42,689 nt of DNA, taken from the IMG/VR virus record IMGVR_UViG_3300037963_004553, positions 10,794 through 53,482 of that record. The stretch is one strand, 5' to 3'. Positions 8,001 to 16,130 of the stretch are shown one piece after another (positions within the stretch are counted from its first letter, which is position 1; every line of letters begins with the position of its first letter). The stretch is from a virus. The notes under the pieces are model-generated. The model searched no databases. It was not told where the DNA came from and was given only the letters and a program-made list of their open reading frames with translations. A program made the translations under genes and the position numbers.

Positions 8001-8540
8001 TTAATTTTTACGCAGCATAGCTTTAATCATCCAAGAAGATTTAAAAGCATCTTCGATAAGTTCACTGCAGTAATTTTCAATATCATATGCTTCTTGTTTA
8101 GCAGCCAACTTAATTACTTTTTTACAATTCATTCCAAAATTTTCAAGGTTCTTATAATAGACATAAAGCATAGAGTTACCGCTATAAGACTCCACATGAT
8201 CAAATTTTTTATACGTGCCAATCAAACCTTTAGCACACATTGGCATCATGAAATCAAGAGAGCGCACCAGTTCTCCGAGTCGATCAAATTGTTCTTGGTG
8301 TTTTTGATATTGTTTCTTGGTGAACTTATGTACACCAAAAAAATTAGATTCTTCGTAATTGAAATGAATCAAGTGCGATTGCAACATCAATTGAGCTGTC
8401 TCACTAGACAAGCAGATCAATTCATTGGCCAATCGACTTACGGGTTCACGCTTACTCTTGGGCTGTGGATCATTACTTACTGGCTCCTCTTGCCGCTCAG
8501 GAACCTGGTTAGGTTGTTCCAAAGAGATTCCACTATACAT
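8001..8540 (-). CDS. Dps-like ferritin-family protein
   Basis: A 179-residue protein with a predicted four-helix Dps/ferritin-like core after a charged 45-residue N-terminal extension. The ferroxidase-site spacing of E. coli Dps is reproduced exactly: H59 and H71 twelve apart, D86 fifteen after the second His, E90 four further on (equivalent to H51, H63, D78, E82). The block HFNYEESNFFGVH aligns with the conserved Dps helix. The position of the fifth ligand (D67 in E. coli) is Lys75, so the site may be altered or inactive. The C-terminal SSWMIKAML matches the final Dps helix. Dps proteins oxidise and store iron and shield DNA from peroxide. The neighbouring hli gene supports a photo-oxidative stress role. 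ATG 8540 is the first good start. Confidence 0.75.
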   Translation of the reverse strand: MYSGISLEQPNQVPERQEEPVSNDPQPKSKREPVSRLANELICLSSETAQLMLQSHLIHFNYEESNFFGVHKFTKKQYQKHQEQFDRLGELVRSLDFMMPMCAKGLIGTYKKFDHVESYSGNSMLYVYYKNLENFGMNCKKVIKLAAKQEAYDIENYCSELIEDAFKSSWMIKAMLRKN

Positions 8541-8584
8541 AGCCCGATTAGTTTATTATTAGTTTCTATTCTACTGAAATAGAT
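8541..8584. promoter_or_regulatory. Short divergent promoter region (dps-like / 8585 gene)
   Basis: A 44-base AT-rich gap separates the leftward dps-like gene from the rightward small-gene cluster. No clear -35/-10 pair can be assigned. No Shine-Dalgarno precedes GTG 8585. Confidence 0.3.
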
Positions 8585-8773
8585 GTGGAAGAACTAATTC
8601 AATTACTAATCAACAATGAAGATGACTACTTTATGTTGCCACATTATGGTATGGTACCTGACTGGTATAAAAGATACTGGCAACTACACAAAGCTGTAGC
8701 CGAATATACTGGGTATACAGATTACTTTACACCAAAAAATAGCGAAGAAAATGAATCCATTAAAACAACATAA
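8585..8773 (+). CDS. Small hypothetical protein (62 aa)
   Basis: An acidic, tyrosine-rich protein, starting at GTG: VEELIQLLINNEDDYFML at the N-terminus, then HYGMVPDWYKRYWQLHKAVAEY. No family is recognised. First of three overlapping plus-strand genes; its end overlaps the next gene by 23 bases. Confidence 0.6.
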   Translation: MEELIQLLINNEDDYFMLPHYGMVPDWYKRYWQLHKAVAEYTGYTDYFTPKNSEENESIKTT

Positions 8774-8909
8774 AAAATTACAAGCACTTAATGTAAGAGC
8801 TGAACAATGTTTATCTCGCGAAGAAGCACAAGAAGTTATTCGCAAGGCAGACAAAGCTCATTGTAAACTTGCATTTGCTTTTTATTATGGATCAACGCAC
8901 AAAATCTAA
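8751..8909 (+). CDS. Small hypothetical protein (52 aa)
   Basis: A 52-residue basic helical protein beginning MNPLKQHKKLQALNVRAEQ, with no recognised domain. It overlaps the genes on both sides (23 bases at each end), a compact arrangement typical of phage small-gene clusters and suggestive of coupled translation. Confidence 0.55.
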   Translation: MNPLKQHKKLQALNVRAEQCLSREEAQEVIRKADKAHCKLAFAFYYGSTHKI

Positions 8910-9054
8910 CTGGGAAAAAATTAAAGCCCACCTCGAAGAAGTGGGCCAAACAGATAACATGTTTTACAGACGGGCAACAGCAATCACTGCTAATCAGAAT
9001 GATCCTCTGGAGAAGCACCCGTCACTAACCACTGAAGTTCCAGAAGAGCTTTAG
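8887..9054 (+). CDS. Small hypothetical cyanophage-type protein (55 aa)
   Basis: MDQRTKSNWEKIKAHLEEVG followed by TDNMFYRRATAI and NDPLEK. The pattern NWEKIK..LE...TD..FYRRA.AI..N..DP resembles a short conserved protein seen in many cyanophages, of unknown function. ATG 8887 is chosen because it lies in the overlap with the previous gene; an upstream in-frame ATG at 8869 is possible. The 3' end overlaps the convergent gene at 8990-9187 by 65 bases. Confidence 0.65.
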   Translation: MDQRTKSNWEKIKAHLEEVGQTDNMFYRRATAITANQNDPLEKHPSLTTEVPEEL

Positions 9055-9187
9055 CCTCTGAGTTATGCCAGGCAAGTTGTTTACAAATTGCTTCATTTAA
9101 AGCATCATAAATTTCTTGCCCACTGAATAATTCAGTAGCACCACAGATGGTGTCTTCAAATTCACTTACAAGATCGTTATTAATCAT
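8990..9187 (-). CDS. Small hypothetical protein (65 aa)
   Basis: An acidic helical protein: MINNDLVSEFEDTICGATEL then ALNEAICKQLAWHNSEAKALLE. No domain is recognised. The start at 9187 lies within the end of the upstream gene, typical coupling in this operon; the longer start at 9202 is less likely. Last gene of this stretch of the leftward block, ending convergently with 8887-9054. Confidence 0.6.
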   Translation of the reverse strand: MINNDLVSEFEDTICGATELFSGQEIYDALNEAICKQLAWHNSEAKALLELQWLVTGASPEDHSD

Positions 9188-9431
9188 GGAGAGTAGGAAC
9201 AAATTCAGGTGCTGTTTTTTGTTCTTCTAATTCTATAAACTTTTTAATTGCTTCTTGTCTATCAAAAAACATTTGACGACAGGTAGGACCTGCTTCATTA
9301 AGACAAAAGTCTTGCCAAAGCCCAGTAAACAAACCATTAGAGCGACCAGAGCATTGATACATATGCTCCATAAACTCTGCTTTTTGTTGCTCGGCTTTAG
9401 CGTCCCAGCCACTCAAGTAATCTGTGTTCAT
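9180..9431 (-). CDS. Hypothetical protein (83 aa)
   Basis: Unrecognised. It has four cysteines or more, and a segment GLWQDFCLNEAGPTCRQMFFDRQEAIKKF that looks folded and helical. Its ATG overlaps the upstream stop as ATGA (9428-9431), and it overlaps the downstream gene by eight bases, so it belongs to a coupled gene string. Confidence 0.65.
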   Translation of the reverse strand: MNTDYLSGWDAKAEQQKAEFMEHMYQCSGRSNGLFTGLWQDFCLNEAGPTCRQMFFDRQEAIKKFIELEEQKTAPEFVPTLHD

Positions 9432-9625
9432 TCTTTTTGATTAACTTCAACAGATTTTACATCGGTAAACAATCCCTGCACAGAGCCGTTACGCATTTCC
9501 CATAAAGAATCAATTAAATCATCATGAACAACTTCAGCAAATTGTTCAGGTGTACGTCCTTGAAATGGATCGTATTCAATTTCAAGTTCAACTGAAAATT
9601 TAATCTGAGCAAGAGGCTTGGTCAC
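9428..9625 (-). CDS. Small hypothetical protein (65 aa)
   Basis: MTKPLAQIKFSVELEIEYDP begins with a predicted beta strand pair, then GRTPEQFAEVVHDDLIDSLWEM forms a helix. This is a compact alpha/beta protein of unknown function. Coupled to 9180-9431 by an ATGA overlap. Confidence 0.65.
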   Translation of the reverse strand: MTKPLAQIKFSVELEIEYDPFQGRTPEQFAEVVHDDLIDSLWEMRNGSVQGLFTDVKSVEVNQKE

Positions 9626-9657
9626 TAGAACCTTGGAAACTTTTAAAAGTATAACCT

Positions 9658-9933
9658 TTAATTTTTATCTAATAAACCTTCAAGAGTATTAATTTTTGAC
9701 TCTTGATAATGTCCTAGACGTTGTTGAATAATATTGACGTAATTAATAGCAGCATCTACGATCTGTTCTGCTTCAAGTCCTGTTGATACATGTTCATTAG
9801 CAAGCAGGCCAGCTACTAAGGTAGTGACCTGCCATTCAAGCTTGTTACCAATTAAAGCTGGGAGAGGAGTGCCACCTTTCGTGAAATGATCGAGGATATA
9901 GTAAATATGTTCCTCGTAGTTTCGTGAATTCAT
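9658..9933 (-). CDS. Hypothetical protein (91 aa)
   Basis: An all-helical acidic protein: NYEEHIYYILDHFTKGGTPL, then LVAGLLANEHVSTGLEAEQIVDAAI. No family is recognised. The 32-base gap downstream and 15-base gap upstream fit an operon member. Confidence 0.65.
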   Translation of the reverse strand: MNSRNYEEHIYYILDHFTKGGTPLPALIGNKLEWQVTTLVAGLLANEHVSTGLEAEQIVDAAINYVNIIQQRLGHYQESKINTLEGLLDKN

Positions 9934-9948
9934 GGCACTCTTTTTCCA

Positions 9949-10269
9949 CTATCCTACCGCAAGCTGCAGGTAATACCAGTAAGCATTAGCTGCATTATTG
10001 TGATAGCGTTTTGCTTTCATTAGCTTAAGCTTTTGTTCTTTACAATCATCAAGTTTGTTCTCGTTGTAGGGAACTTCTTGATTATTTTCTAACTCAATCT
10101 CTTGATCCACAATTGCTAGCTGAAGATTAATATCTTCAACAGCTTGACGTGAGCATTGCATACGCAGCTCAGCATCTTTAATGTTTTTAGGAACATCAAG
10201 ACTGTTATAGAAATTAGGTTGTAAATTAGGATGATGTTTGATCCAAGAGGATTCTAGATTTGATTGCAT
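9949..10269 (-). CDS. Hypothetical coiled-coil-type protein (106 aa)
   Basis: Start MQSNLESSW at 10269 is chosen; a longer frame opens at 10401 but would overlap the upstream gene far more. Residues about 30-90 are a charged helical stretch (AELRMQCSRQAVEDINLQL, then ENKLDDCKEQKLKLMKAKR). Function unknown. It overlaps the end of the Gp157-like gene by 44 bases. Confidence 0.6.
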   Translation of the reverse strand: MQSNLESSWIKHHPNLQPNFYNSLDVPKNIKDAELRMQCSRQAVEDINLQLAIVDQEIELENNQEVPYNENKLDDCKEQKLKLMKAKRYHNNAANAYWYYLQLAVG

Positions 10270-10867
10270 AGTTGGGTACGATTTTGACTCCCGAGGGAAG
10301 TAGTTCACCTTTTTCGTGGGCAGTGGAGATGGCATCAGGGTTGGGTATGGTTTCTGATTTAACCTTTTCATCTGTGCATAAAATCTTTCCGTTAAGATCA
10401 ATGCACTGTGTAGAGGTGGTGGTCTTTTTAACCATAGCGTATTTTAGACGTTCGTCATCAGTCCATTCGTCAGGAGAACTAGAAATTTCTAGCTTGTTTT
10501 TAATAGGTGAAATTGTAAATTCATAATCTTTACCGGTTATTTTATTTTCTTTTGCATGACCTCGACGACGTAACTCTATAAGCATTGAACGCATGGAATT
10601 TATTTGTGCTTGATGATGCTTGATTGCATCAACAATTTCTTCTTTGATTTGTTTACCTCGTTCTACTGCTGCTTCATTTTTTTTGATTTGATAGTAAACA
10701 CCATCAATTTTTCTAGAACGAAGCTTAGAACAAGCCTCAAGTTCAGCAAGAACAAGTTCTTTTGAGTTTGTATCAACTAAATCAAGACTACTATTTAATG
10801 CAGCATGATGTTGATACAGCTCAAATGTATTGAGTGTATTTAGTTTTGTTGGTGTGATTTGGTTCAT
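10226..10867 (-). CDS. Gp157-like siphovirus-type protein
   Basis: A 213-residue protein resembling the phage Gp157 family, which in streptococcal phages was linked to resistance or recombination functions but has no settled activity. Seen: an N-terminal helix LYQHH-type segment (17-30), a long central charged helix (about 45-100) with IDGVYYQIKKNEAAVERGKQIKEE-like pattern and RSMLIELRRRGHAKENK, then a beta region KDYEFTISPIKNKLEIS and a C-terminal LPSGVKIVPNYAI. This helix-then-strand order fits Gp157. Its ATG overlaps the stop of a 37-residue membrane peptide. Confidence 0.6.
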   Translation of the reverse strand: MNQITPTKLNTLNTFELYQHHAALNSSLDLVDTNSKELVLAELEACSKLRSRKIDGVYYQIKKNEAAVERGKQIKEEIVDAIKHHQAQINSMRSMLIELRRRGHAKENKITGKDYEFTISPIKNKLEISSSPDEWTDDERLKYAMVKKTTTSTQCIDLNGKILCTDEKVKSETIPNPDAISTAHEKGELLPSGVKIVPNYAIKSRILLDQTSS

Positions 10868-10977
10868 GAGAAGAAAGAGGTAGCGTAGTTGATAGCAAAA
10901 GCGCAGACTGCACCCATGGCTGCAAAAGCAACTTCACGGATTAGATCTGAAGCAACACCGAGAATAAAACTAAACAT
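10864..10977 (-). CDS. 37-residue membrane peptide
   Basis: MFSFILGVASDLIREVAFAA continues into a Gly/Ala/Phe-rich stretch and ends before the ATGA overlap with the Gp157-like gene. The overlap and the element upstream (11005-11029) support a real gene despite its size. One hydrophobic amphipathic helix suggests membrane insertion; function unknown. Confidence 0.55.
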   Translation of the reverse strand: MFSFILGVASDLIREVAFAAMGAVCAFAINYATSFFS

Positions 10978-11004
10978 TGAATAAGATAAAAGTAGAAGTG
11001 AACG

Positions 11005-11029
11005 CTAGGACTTACGCAAAGCTGCCTAG
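11005..11029 (-). ncRNA. Intercistronic structured element, copy A
   Basis: Read on the minus strand: CTAGG-CA, mini-hairpin GC-TTT-GC, GTAAGT, CCTAG. The smallest copy of the nine-member family. It overlaps the TAG stop of the 11026-11958 gene and lies 27 bases before the ATG of the 37-residue peptide, with a C/A/U-rich leader between. Confidence 0.75.
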
Positions 11030-11958
11030 TTTTTCTTATTAAAAAAAGGTTTAAGTTGAGTCAAAGCAGGAGCAGGAAAAGGAACAAAATCATTTTCTAA
11101 CATGGCATCAAATAGATTCCATGCATCATGCTGGCTGTAATGGATGTCTTTGTTGTAAATACGCCATTTGTTAATGGGAGCCATCTTACCTGCTTTGGTA
11201 TATAGGATTTGTAATTGACCAAGCGTTTCCCCTGATGCTGGAGGAGCATATGACCAGGCTGTAGCTTTTTCAATCATCCCTGGTTTGGAATTGATTAAAG
11301 CTGATCGTTTGGAAAGAAACTCTCGATAACGATTAATCCAAGCAAGATGTTTACACATAGGTTCATAACCTGGTATCTCTTCTTGAATTTCTTTTAGTAT
11401 TTGTTTTTGTTGAACAAAAGAACCACAAGAACAATAAGGAGATAAGTCAGGTTCTTTTGCAATCTCATCAGAGTCATCAATAGACAAAGGAGGAGCTGGT
11501 AAACGCACACCATCAGGTGCAATTAAGTAACCGAAGTTGTAATCAGGATTGCCTAAAAAAGCTTTCATGCCTTCTTCATTTTGTATTAACTGAAGCTTGT
11601 CTCCCCATTTTTGTTGCATGATTGCTTGAGGTAAACGATAAGAACCTTGGAATTGATAGTTCCAACCTTTGTATAAGACATAACAATTGTTACGCCAGAA
11701 GCTGGGACCTTTTAGATCTGGACCAAGGTAAGCAAAGAAGTCAGGACAACGAGAACGAAAGTCTTTGAAAGCCTCTTTGATAGGATGTGTATCAAATTCT
11801 TTCTCTGTTCCATCGTTGTAAACAACTACAAGATCATCAGGGTTTAAATACATCCCTGATATATCTGTATCATCAAAGTTTGGATAAGCTCTGCGTATAT
11901 TTGATCGAGAATATATAACTTGCTGGCCTGAATTTAATTGTTCAATTGTTGTAGTCAT
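11026..11958 (-). CDS. SWIM-type zinc-finger protein
   Basis: A 310-residue protein. The recognisable part is a SWIM-like zinc site CSC (C176, C178) followed by MCKH (C202, H204), the CxC...CxH pattern that binds zinc in DNA- or protein-binding modules. The rest (N-terminal alpha/beta 1-160 and C-terminal 210-310 with APPASGETLGQL) is unassigned. In a replication block a nucleic-acid or protein contact role is likely. It starts ATG 11958 without a Shine-Dalgarno, behind an AT-rich leader, and follows a gene on the opposite strand. Confidence 0.7.
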   Translation of the reverse strand: MTTTIEQLNSGQQVIYSRSNIRRAYPNFDDTDISGMYLNPDDLVVVYNDGTEKEFDTHPIKEAFKDFRSRCPDFFAYLGPDLKGPSFWRNNCYVLYKGWNYQFQGSYRLPQAIMQQKWGDKLQLIQNEEGMKAFLGNPDYNFGYLIAPDGVRLPAPPLSIDDSDEIAKEPDLSPYCSCGSFVQQKQILKEIQEEIPGYEPMCKHLAWINRYREFLSKRSALINSKPGMIEKATAWSYAPPASGETLGQLQILYTKAGKMAPINKWRIYNKDIHYSQHDAWNLFDAMLENDFVPFPAPALTQLKPFFNKKN

Positions 11959-11987
11959 GAGTAGAATGAAGAATAAAATTGAATGAA

Positions 11988-12194
11988 ATGCTGAGTTTTG
12001 AATCGAGCCCAGAAGAAGAATTCTGGAAGGTCAAGATGGACCGTTACATCGAGGAATGCAACTCAGTGTATGAATTAAAACAGATCGCAACTATGCTTGT
12101 CAAGCTAGCTGCGACCCGTCAGTGTGTGATTAAAGGTCTAGTAAAGGATTCACTAGACCGTATGGAATCAGAACTTAGAGTCAGCTCCGAATGA
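11988..12194 (+). CDS. Small hypothetical protein on the opposite strand (68 aa)
   Basis: MLSFESSPEEEFWKVKMDRY, then ATMLVKLAATRQCVIKGLVKD: a helical, charged protein resembling small conserved cyanophage proteins. It is one of only two plus-strand genes inside the leftward replication block and therefore needs its own promoter; the gap before it (11959-11987) is the only space. Its end overlaps the DUF5895-like gene by 27 bases. A TTG at 11979 is an alternative start. Confidence 0.6.
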   Translation: MLSFESSPEEEFWKVKMDRYIEECNSVYELKQIATMLVKLAATRQCVIKGLVKDSLDRMESELRVSSE

Positions 12195-13286
12195 ATCACG
12201 AGCAGATGCAAGCATCTTGTCTGGGATAGAACTTTCTAAAACATTATTAGAAGATTCAGACATCATGGGAGGCATGATTCCCAGAGGTGTAATCTGTACA
12301 CCATCTGCAATGTTGATGAAACTATTGCCGTCTGTGTAACGACTCATCATTCCAATTGCATATTCATCTTGACGTTCTTCTTTAGTGCGTTCCATTAGAT
12401 CGTCAGGAATAATATGACTGTCTAAAGAAACTTGGGCAGCTTCTTGTCCTTGGTCATACAGAGGACGCTCATAATCAAAAGCAGTAACTGCTGTTGACTG
12501 ATTGTTACCCTGACCTACATCTTTCAACTCAAGGTGAGGTTGGAAAATGTATTGAGCAAATGCGTCATAGTTAGCAGGACGCTTCGGAGTTTTTGTAGCA
12601 GCTGCAAGTGCAGAGCCGACGTCATCTCTAAATGCTTTTAACTGATCGCGGAAAGATGCACCCACTGCACCTTTGATACTAAGAATCAAAGGAAGATCGT
12701 GACAACGTTGACCATAACCACTCATGAAATATACATAGTACCAAGTACGAATGGTGTGATCTTTTTTATTTTCGTTGTAAAGATCCCACAGCATATTAAC
12801 TCTACCTGGATCAGATTGATTATCTGCAGGATTAAATGAACCAATGATAACTGCTTTGTTAGCACCAGTCTTTTCATCTACTACATTCTTTTCAAGTAGA
12901 CCAGCGGTTTCAAATACAATTTGAAATCTTGGTTTAGTAAAAAGAATTCCTGCATTTGGTTCATCATTACCACCAAACTTTTGATTGTAAGGTTGAATAA
13001 AAGATGCAGGTTCAAGATCAGAAGCAGATGCTTTCCAAGCACACTTGATTAGATCTTCTTGCTTAATAAACAAACCACCAGCATCGCGTGAGTGAGCACG
13101 ATCATTTGGCTTGTTGAGAGCAATGATTTGTCCTGGAGATGGAGCAGCACCTACAAATTCTGGTTGTGTGAGATGTAAAAAAGAATCGAGTGAACGTTGT
13201 TTAGGTGCTTTTTGAACAGTGATCGATGATGTTTCTGGAAACAAGCTGATCGCTGTAGACTTTGTTGCTGTTTTTGTTGGAGTCAT
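12168..13286 (-). CDS. DUF5895-like cyanobacterial-type protein
   Basis: A 372-residue protein of unknown function. The order of motifs GGLFIKQEDLIKCAW (about 70-85), AGILFTKPRFQIV (about 112-125) and CHDLPLILSIKGAVGASF (about 195-213) resembles the DUF5895 proteins of cyanobacteria, a match made from memory. The low-complexity N-terminus and Met/Ser-rich C-terminus look disordered. It sits directly behind ssb and the polymerase, so a role in DNA metabolism is possible. Structured element B lies between ssb and this gene. Confidence 0.6.
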   Translation of the reverse strand: MTPTKTATKSTAISLFPETSSITVQKAPKQRSLDSFLHLTQPEFVGAAPSPGQIIALNKPNDRAHSRDAGGLFIKQEDLIKCAWKASASDLEPASFIQPYNQKFGGNDEPNAGILFTKPRFQIVFETAGLLEKNVVDEKTGANKAVIIGSFNPADNQSDPGRVNMLWDLYNENKKDHTIRTWYYVYFMSGYGQRCHDLPLILSIKGAVGASFRDQLKAFRDDVGSALAAATKTPKRPANYDAFAQYIFQPHLELKDVGQGNNQSTAVTAFDYERPLYDQGQEAAQVSLDSHIIPDDLMERTKEERQDEYAIGMMSRYTDGNSFINIADGVQITPLGIMPPMMSESSNNVLESSIPDKMLASARDSFGADSKF

Positions 13287-13309
13287 GTCCGTCGGACTAG
13301 TGTGAATAC

Positions 13310-13339
13310 CTAGGTCTTACGTCGTAAATGACTGCCTAG
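13310..13339 (-). ncRNA. Intercistronic structured element, copy B
   Basis: Minus strand: CTAGG-CA, hairpin GTC-ATTTAC-GAC, GTAAGA, CCTAG. It lies between the ssb stop and ATG 13286, 23 bases upstream of the start codon. The base after GTAAG is A instead of T, one of the variable positions. Confidence 0.75.
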
Positions 13340-13355
13340 ATGGTGGTAGCTTAGC

Positions 13356-14207
13356 TCAGAATGGTTCCTTTGAACTGTCTGAATCATTATCAGGTAATGA
13401 AGGTAAACCATTGGTTGATTCACCCCAAGGTTCTGCAATGGCCATAGGCTTTACAAGTTCAGGAACAGATGGTTCTACTGGATCTGATTCAGCAGTACGC
13501 CCACCCCAAAGTGATTTAGGCTGAGTATCAGTAGCTATTGTTGTTGTTGGTTTGATTGTGTTAGACGTTAACTCTGTTTTGGGAGCCAATGTCATTTGTT
13601 TCATTTGAATTTTAGTGTTATACCTTTGCTGTTTTATATTGTGATCAAACCAACTATCAGTAATTAACTGACCTTGAATAGTAATACCAGTTCCTTTTTT
13701 ACAAAGATTAACTAAAAGTTCTGCAGGTCTAAAAGCATCGTTGAGTTTGTTCATAGAAGTAAAATTAAAAAGATCAGCTGATGCTTTTCCTTTACTTACA
13801 GTCATGCTCATATTGGCAATCATTAAACCACTTTCTGTAGTTTTAAATGTCATTGGATTAGTTTGATCAGGATCTTTTGCAATACGACCCGTTAAAATAA
13901 CTGAGTTGTAAATAGGAAAAGAATCATCAACAATTGCAGGAATACCACCGTGAATAGAGTGTTCACGTGCTTCTAAATCATGATGAAGTTTGGCACCATG
14001 AATAAACAAACAAGTACCTTCTTGAATCAATGAACGCCAACGTTCTTGATCTTGAAAGATGTGATAGTACACTTCTGTTGGTGCTTTGTTAACACTAATA
14101 GGAGGTAATTGTACTTTTACCTTGAGTGCTGTCCTAGAAGAATTCACTTCTACATGAATTGTTTTTGGAGCTTCTGTAGCTTGAGCACAAACGAATACTT
14201 GATTCAT
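13356..14207 (-). CDS. ssb: Single-stranded DNA-binding protein
   Basis: A 283-residue SSB that coats ssDNA at the fork. The OB-fold core begins at YNSVILTGRIAKDP (100-113), continues through a weakly conserved central strand region and KKGTGITIQGQLITDSW to about 205. It is followed by a Pro/Thr/Glu-rich linker and an acidic tail ending DSDSSKEPF, equivalent to the partner-binding DDDIPF tip. The first 95 residues may be a second, diverged OB fold, making it longer than the usual SSB (about 170). It lies behind the polymerase gene, from which structured element C separates it. Confidence 0.85.
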   Translation of the reverse strand: MNQVFVCAQATEAPKTIHVEVNSSRTALKVKVQLPPISVNKAPTEVYYHIFQDQERWRSLIQEGTCLFIHGAKLHHDLEAREHSIHGGIPAIVDDSFPIYNSVILTGRIAKDPDQTNPMTFKTTESGLMIANMSMTVSKGKASADLFNFTSMNKLNDAFRPAELLVNLCKKGTGITIQGQLITDSWFDHNIKQQRYNTKIQMKQMTLAPKTELTSNTIKPTTTIATDTQPKSLWGGRTAESDPVEPSVPELVKPMAIAEPWGESTNGLPSLPDNDSDSSKEPF

Positions 14208-14230
14208 GAGTTTAAAGTTGGATCAGAAAT

Positions 14231-14258
14231 CTGGGACTTACATTCTAAGAATGCCCAG
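14231..14258 (-). ncRNA. Intercistronic structured element, copy C
   Basis: Minus strand: CTGGG-CA, hairpin TTC-TTA-GAA flanked by A/T, GTAAGT, CCCAG. The outer stem has G-C where A, B and G have A-T, a compensatory change. It fills the gap between the polymerase stop and the ssb start. Confidence 0.8.
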
Positions 14259-14261
14259 TAA

Positions 14262-16130
14262 TCAATGCGTATCGTACCAAGTGTATCCAGTTTTGGCATC
14301 GCCTTCAATCTTACATTGAAAGTTAAATGTTTCACCAGCCATTGGAAAAGCTGATAGGACTAAACGAATAATTTCATCTTCAAGTCCTGGCCTACAACTT
14401 AATTGGATTTCATCATGGATCATTCCATGTTGCTGCCAGTCCTGACCGTAAACAAAACAAGCATTGTTTAAGTTTTTATGAATGTTAACTACAACTTGCT
14501 TCATTAAAATTGCACCACAAGATTGTAATAAAACATTTAAAGCCTTGAAATCAGAACGACAATACAAAGGTCGTCGATCTAAACCTAATAAGTAACCACG
14601 AGCAACTAAGTTTTCTGCTAATTTATTTTTAAGTTTTTGTAAAGCTGGAACCCCTGTCATAAAAGAGTTGATAGCAGTTTTACCTAGTTGTTTAAGAACA
14701 TCAGGATCTTTTTCATCAGGATCTACAATGCTACCTGCTTTTAAAAATCCAGCACCATAAAGAACTGCATAAAGAAGTCGTTTGCTTATGTCTCGTGTCT
14801 CAACACCAAACTTTTCTTGATTGTATGTATGAATATCAACTGCATCATCAGTAACCATTTGTCCATATTCACCTTTATCCCAGAATGCTAAATAGCCAGC
14901 AAGACAACGTAGTTCTAAAGCTTTAGCATCAGAACCGATAAGGATCCAATCATCAGGAGCATGAAATAAAGAACGACATTCTTTTCCATATGGGCTATAA
15001 GCTGCTGGAATCTGCGCTGTATTTGGATTACGATGGCTACAACGCCCAGTAATACAGCCATTAGTAATGACGTCACCGTGAATATAACCGTCAGGAGATA
15101 CAAGTTTGATCCATGCATTGTTTCCATCTTTGATTTGGCCTAATCTTTTTTTGAGTAGCATGTATTCAGCTAAAGGTTTAGCTTCTGGGTATGGAAGTTT
15201 TTCTAAGACATCATCGTTAAGAACTGGATTTCCTTTTTCAGTTTTGGTTTCAGGAATCCAGTTATACTTTTTCTTTAAACGTTCTACGATTTGTTGACGT
15301 GAACCAGGATTAAAGACTTCAATACGTTTCTTACAAAACGGTTGACCTTTTACATAACCACGAGAAGCATTGTTTACTTTAGGAGTAAACCATTCTTCAT
15401 GTTCAACAGGAGGAAATAAATCAACTAATTCTTTTTCTAATATTTGTTTTTTGCATTCAAGTTCATCCACAAAATTAAGAGCTGCATCAATATCAAAAGG
15501 AAAGCCTGATCTAATTTGTCTTTCAATACAGGATGCAAAGGTATGTTCCAACTCAAGGGCACTTGATGCAACTGTTTGTTTTTGGATGTGCTCAAAGAGC
15601 TTGGTTGTGACATTGACGTCTTGTACACAATAGGACAACATGTCTTCAGAAAAAGACGAGAAATCTTTAAACTCAATCTTGTAGTCGGATAACCTATGAC
15701 CCCAAGCTTTGAGTGAAGCCGACCCTTTGAGTCCACCTGGCACACGTGTGTATGAAGTTGTATCCGATTCGAGTAACTTTTCTTTCGGCCAGATGAGTCG
15801 TGTGCAAATGAGTGTGTCGATGACATGTTGTTTGTTTAAAACAAAAGATGGTTTTAATTTTTGTAATACTGGTATGTCGTAGAAGATTATGTTATGACCG
15901 ATAAGTACATCAGCGCCGTTGAGAGCATCAATAGCACCATCAATAGAGTCAGGCCCGTAAGTAATAGTTTGTTGTCGCGTGACATCGTAGATAACGATGC
16001 AGAAGATCTCGTTAACATCATCATAAAGTCCGTTAGTTTCTATATCAAAAACATACCATTTTTCAGCTGAAGAATTTGGCTTCAGGTTGAACAGAGAGAT
16101 CTTTTGAGGCAAGCTTTTTGTCATTGTCAT
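14262..16130 (-). CDS. polA: T7-type family A DNA polymerase with 3'-5' exonuclease
   Basis: A replicative polymerase of 622 residues. Exonuclease motifs: FDIETNG (D29, E31), GHNIIFYD and YCVQD. Polymerase motif A is SDAKALELR (D401, E406, R408), motif B RDISKRLLYAVLYG (R446, K450, Y454) and motif C MIHDE (H572, D573, E574). Tyr454 corresponds to position 762 of E. coli Pol I and Tyr526 of T7, the residue used to group marine phage polymerases. No 5'-nuclease domain is present. The start ATG 16130 (or 16124) lies inside the upstream gene, a 68-base overlap. Expected partners are the prim-pol/helicase (1-1998) and SSB. Confidence 0.95.
   Translation of the reverse strand: MTMTKSLPQKISLFNLKPNSSAEKWYVFDIETNGLYDDVNEIFCIVIYDVTRQQTITYGPDSIDGAIDALNGADVLIGHNIIFYDIPVLQKLKPSFVLNKQHVIDTLICTRLIWPKEKLLESDTTSYTRVPGGLKGSASLKAWGHRLSDYKIEFKDFSSFSEDMLSYCVQDVNVTTKLFEHIQKQTVASSALELEHTFASCIERQIRSGFPFDIDAALNFVDELECKKQILEKELVDLFPPVEHEEWFTPKVNNASRGYVKGQPFCKKRIEVFNPGSRQQIVERLKKKYNWIPETKTEKGNPVLNDDVLEKLPYPEAKPLAEYMLLKKRLGQIKDGNNAWIKLVSPDGYIHGDVITNGCITGRCSHRNPNTAQIPAAYSPYGKECRSLFHAPDDWILIGSDAKALELRCLAGYLAFWDKGEYGQMVTDDAVDIHTYNQEKFGVETRDISKRLLYAVLYGAGFLKAGSIVDPDEKDPDVLKQLGKTAINSFMTGVPALQKLKNKLAENLVARGYLLGLDRRPLYCRSDFKALNVLLQSCGAILMKQVVVNIHKNLNNACFVYGQDWQQHGMIHDEIQLSCRPGLEDEIIRLVLSAFPMAGETFNFQCKIEGDAKTGYTWYDTH

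Noticed and set aside
7995-8582. 195-codon open frame on the plus strand
   Set aside because: It is the antisense shadow of the Dps-like gene, which has a recognisable ferritin-type motif; the plus product is hydrophobic low-information sequence.
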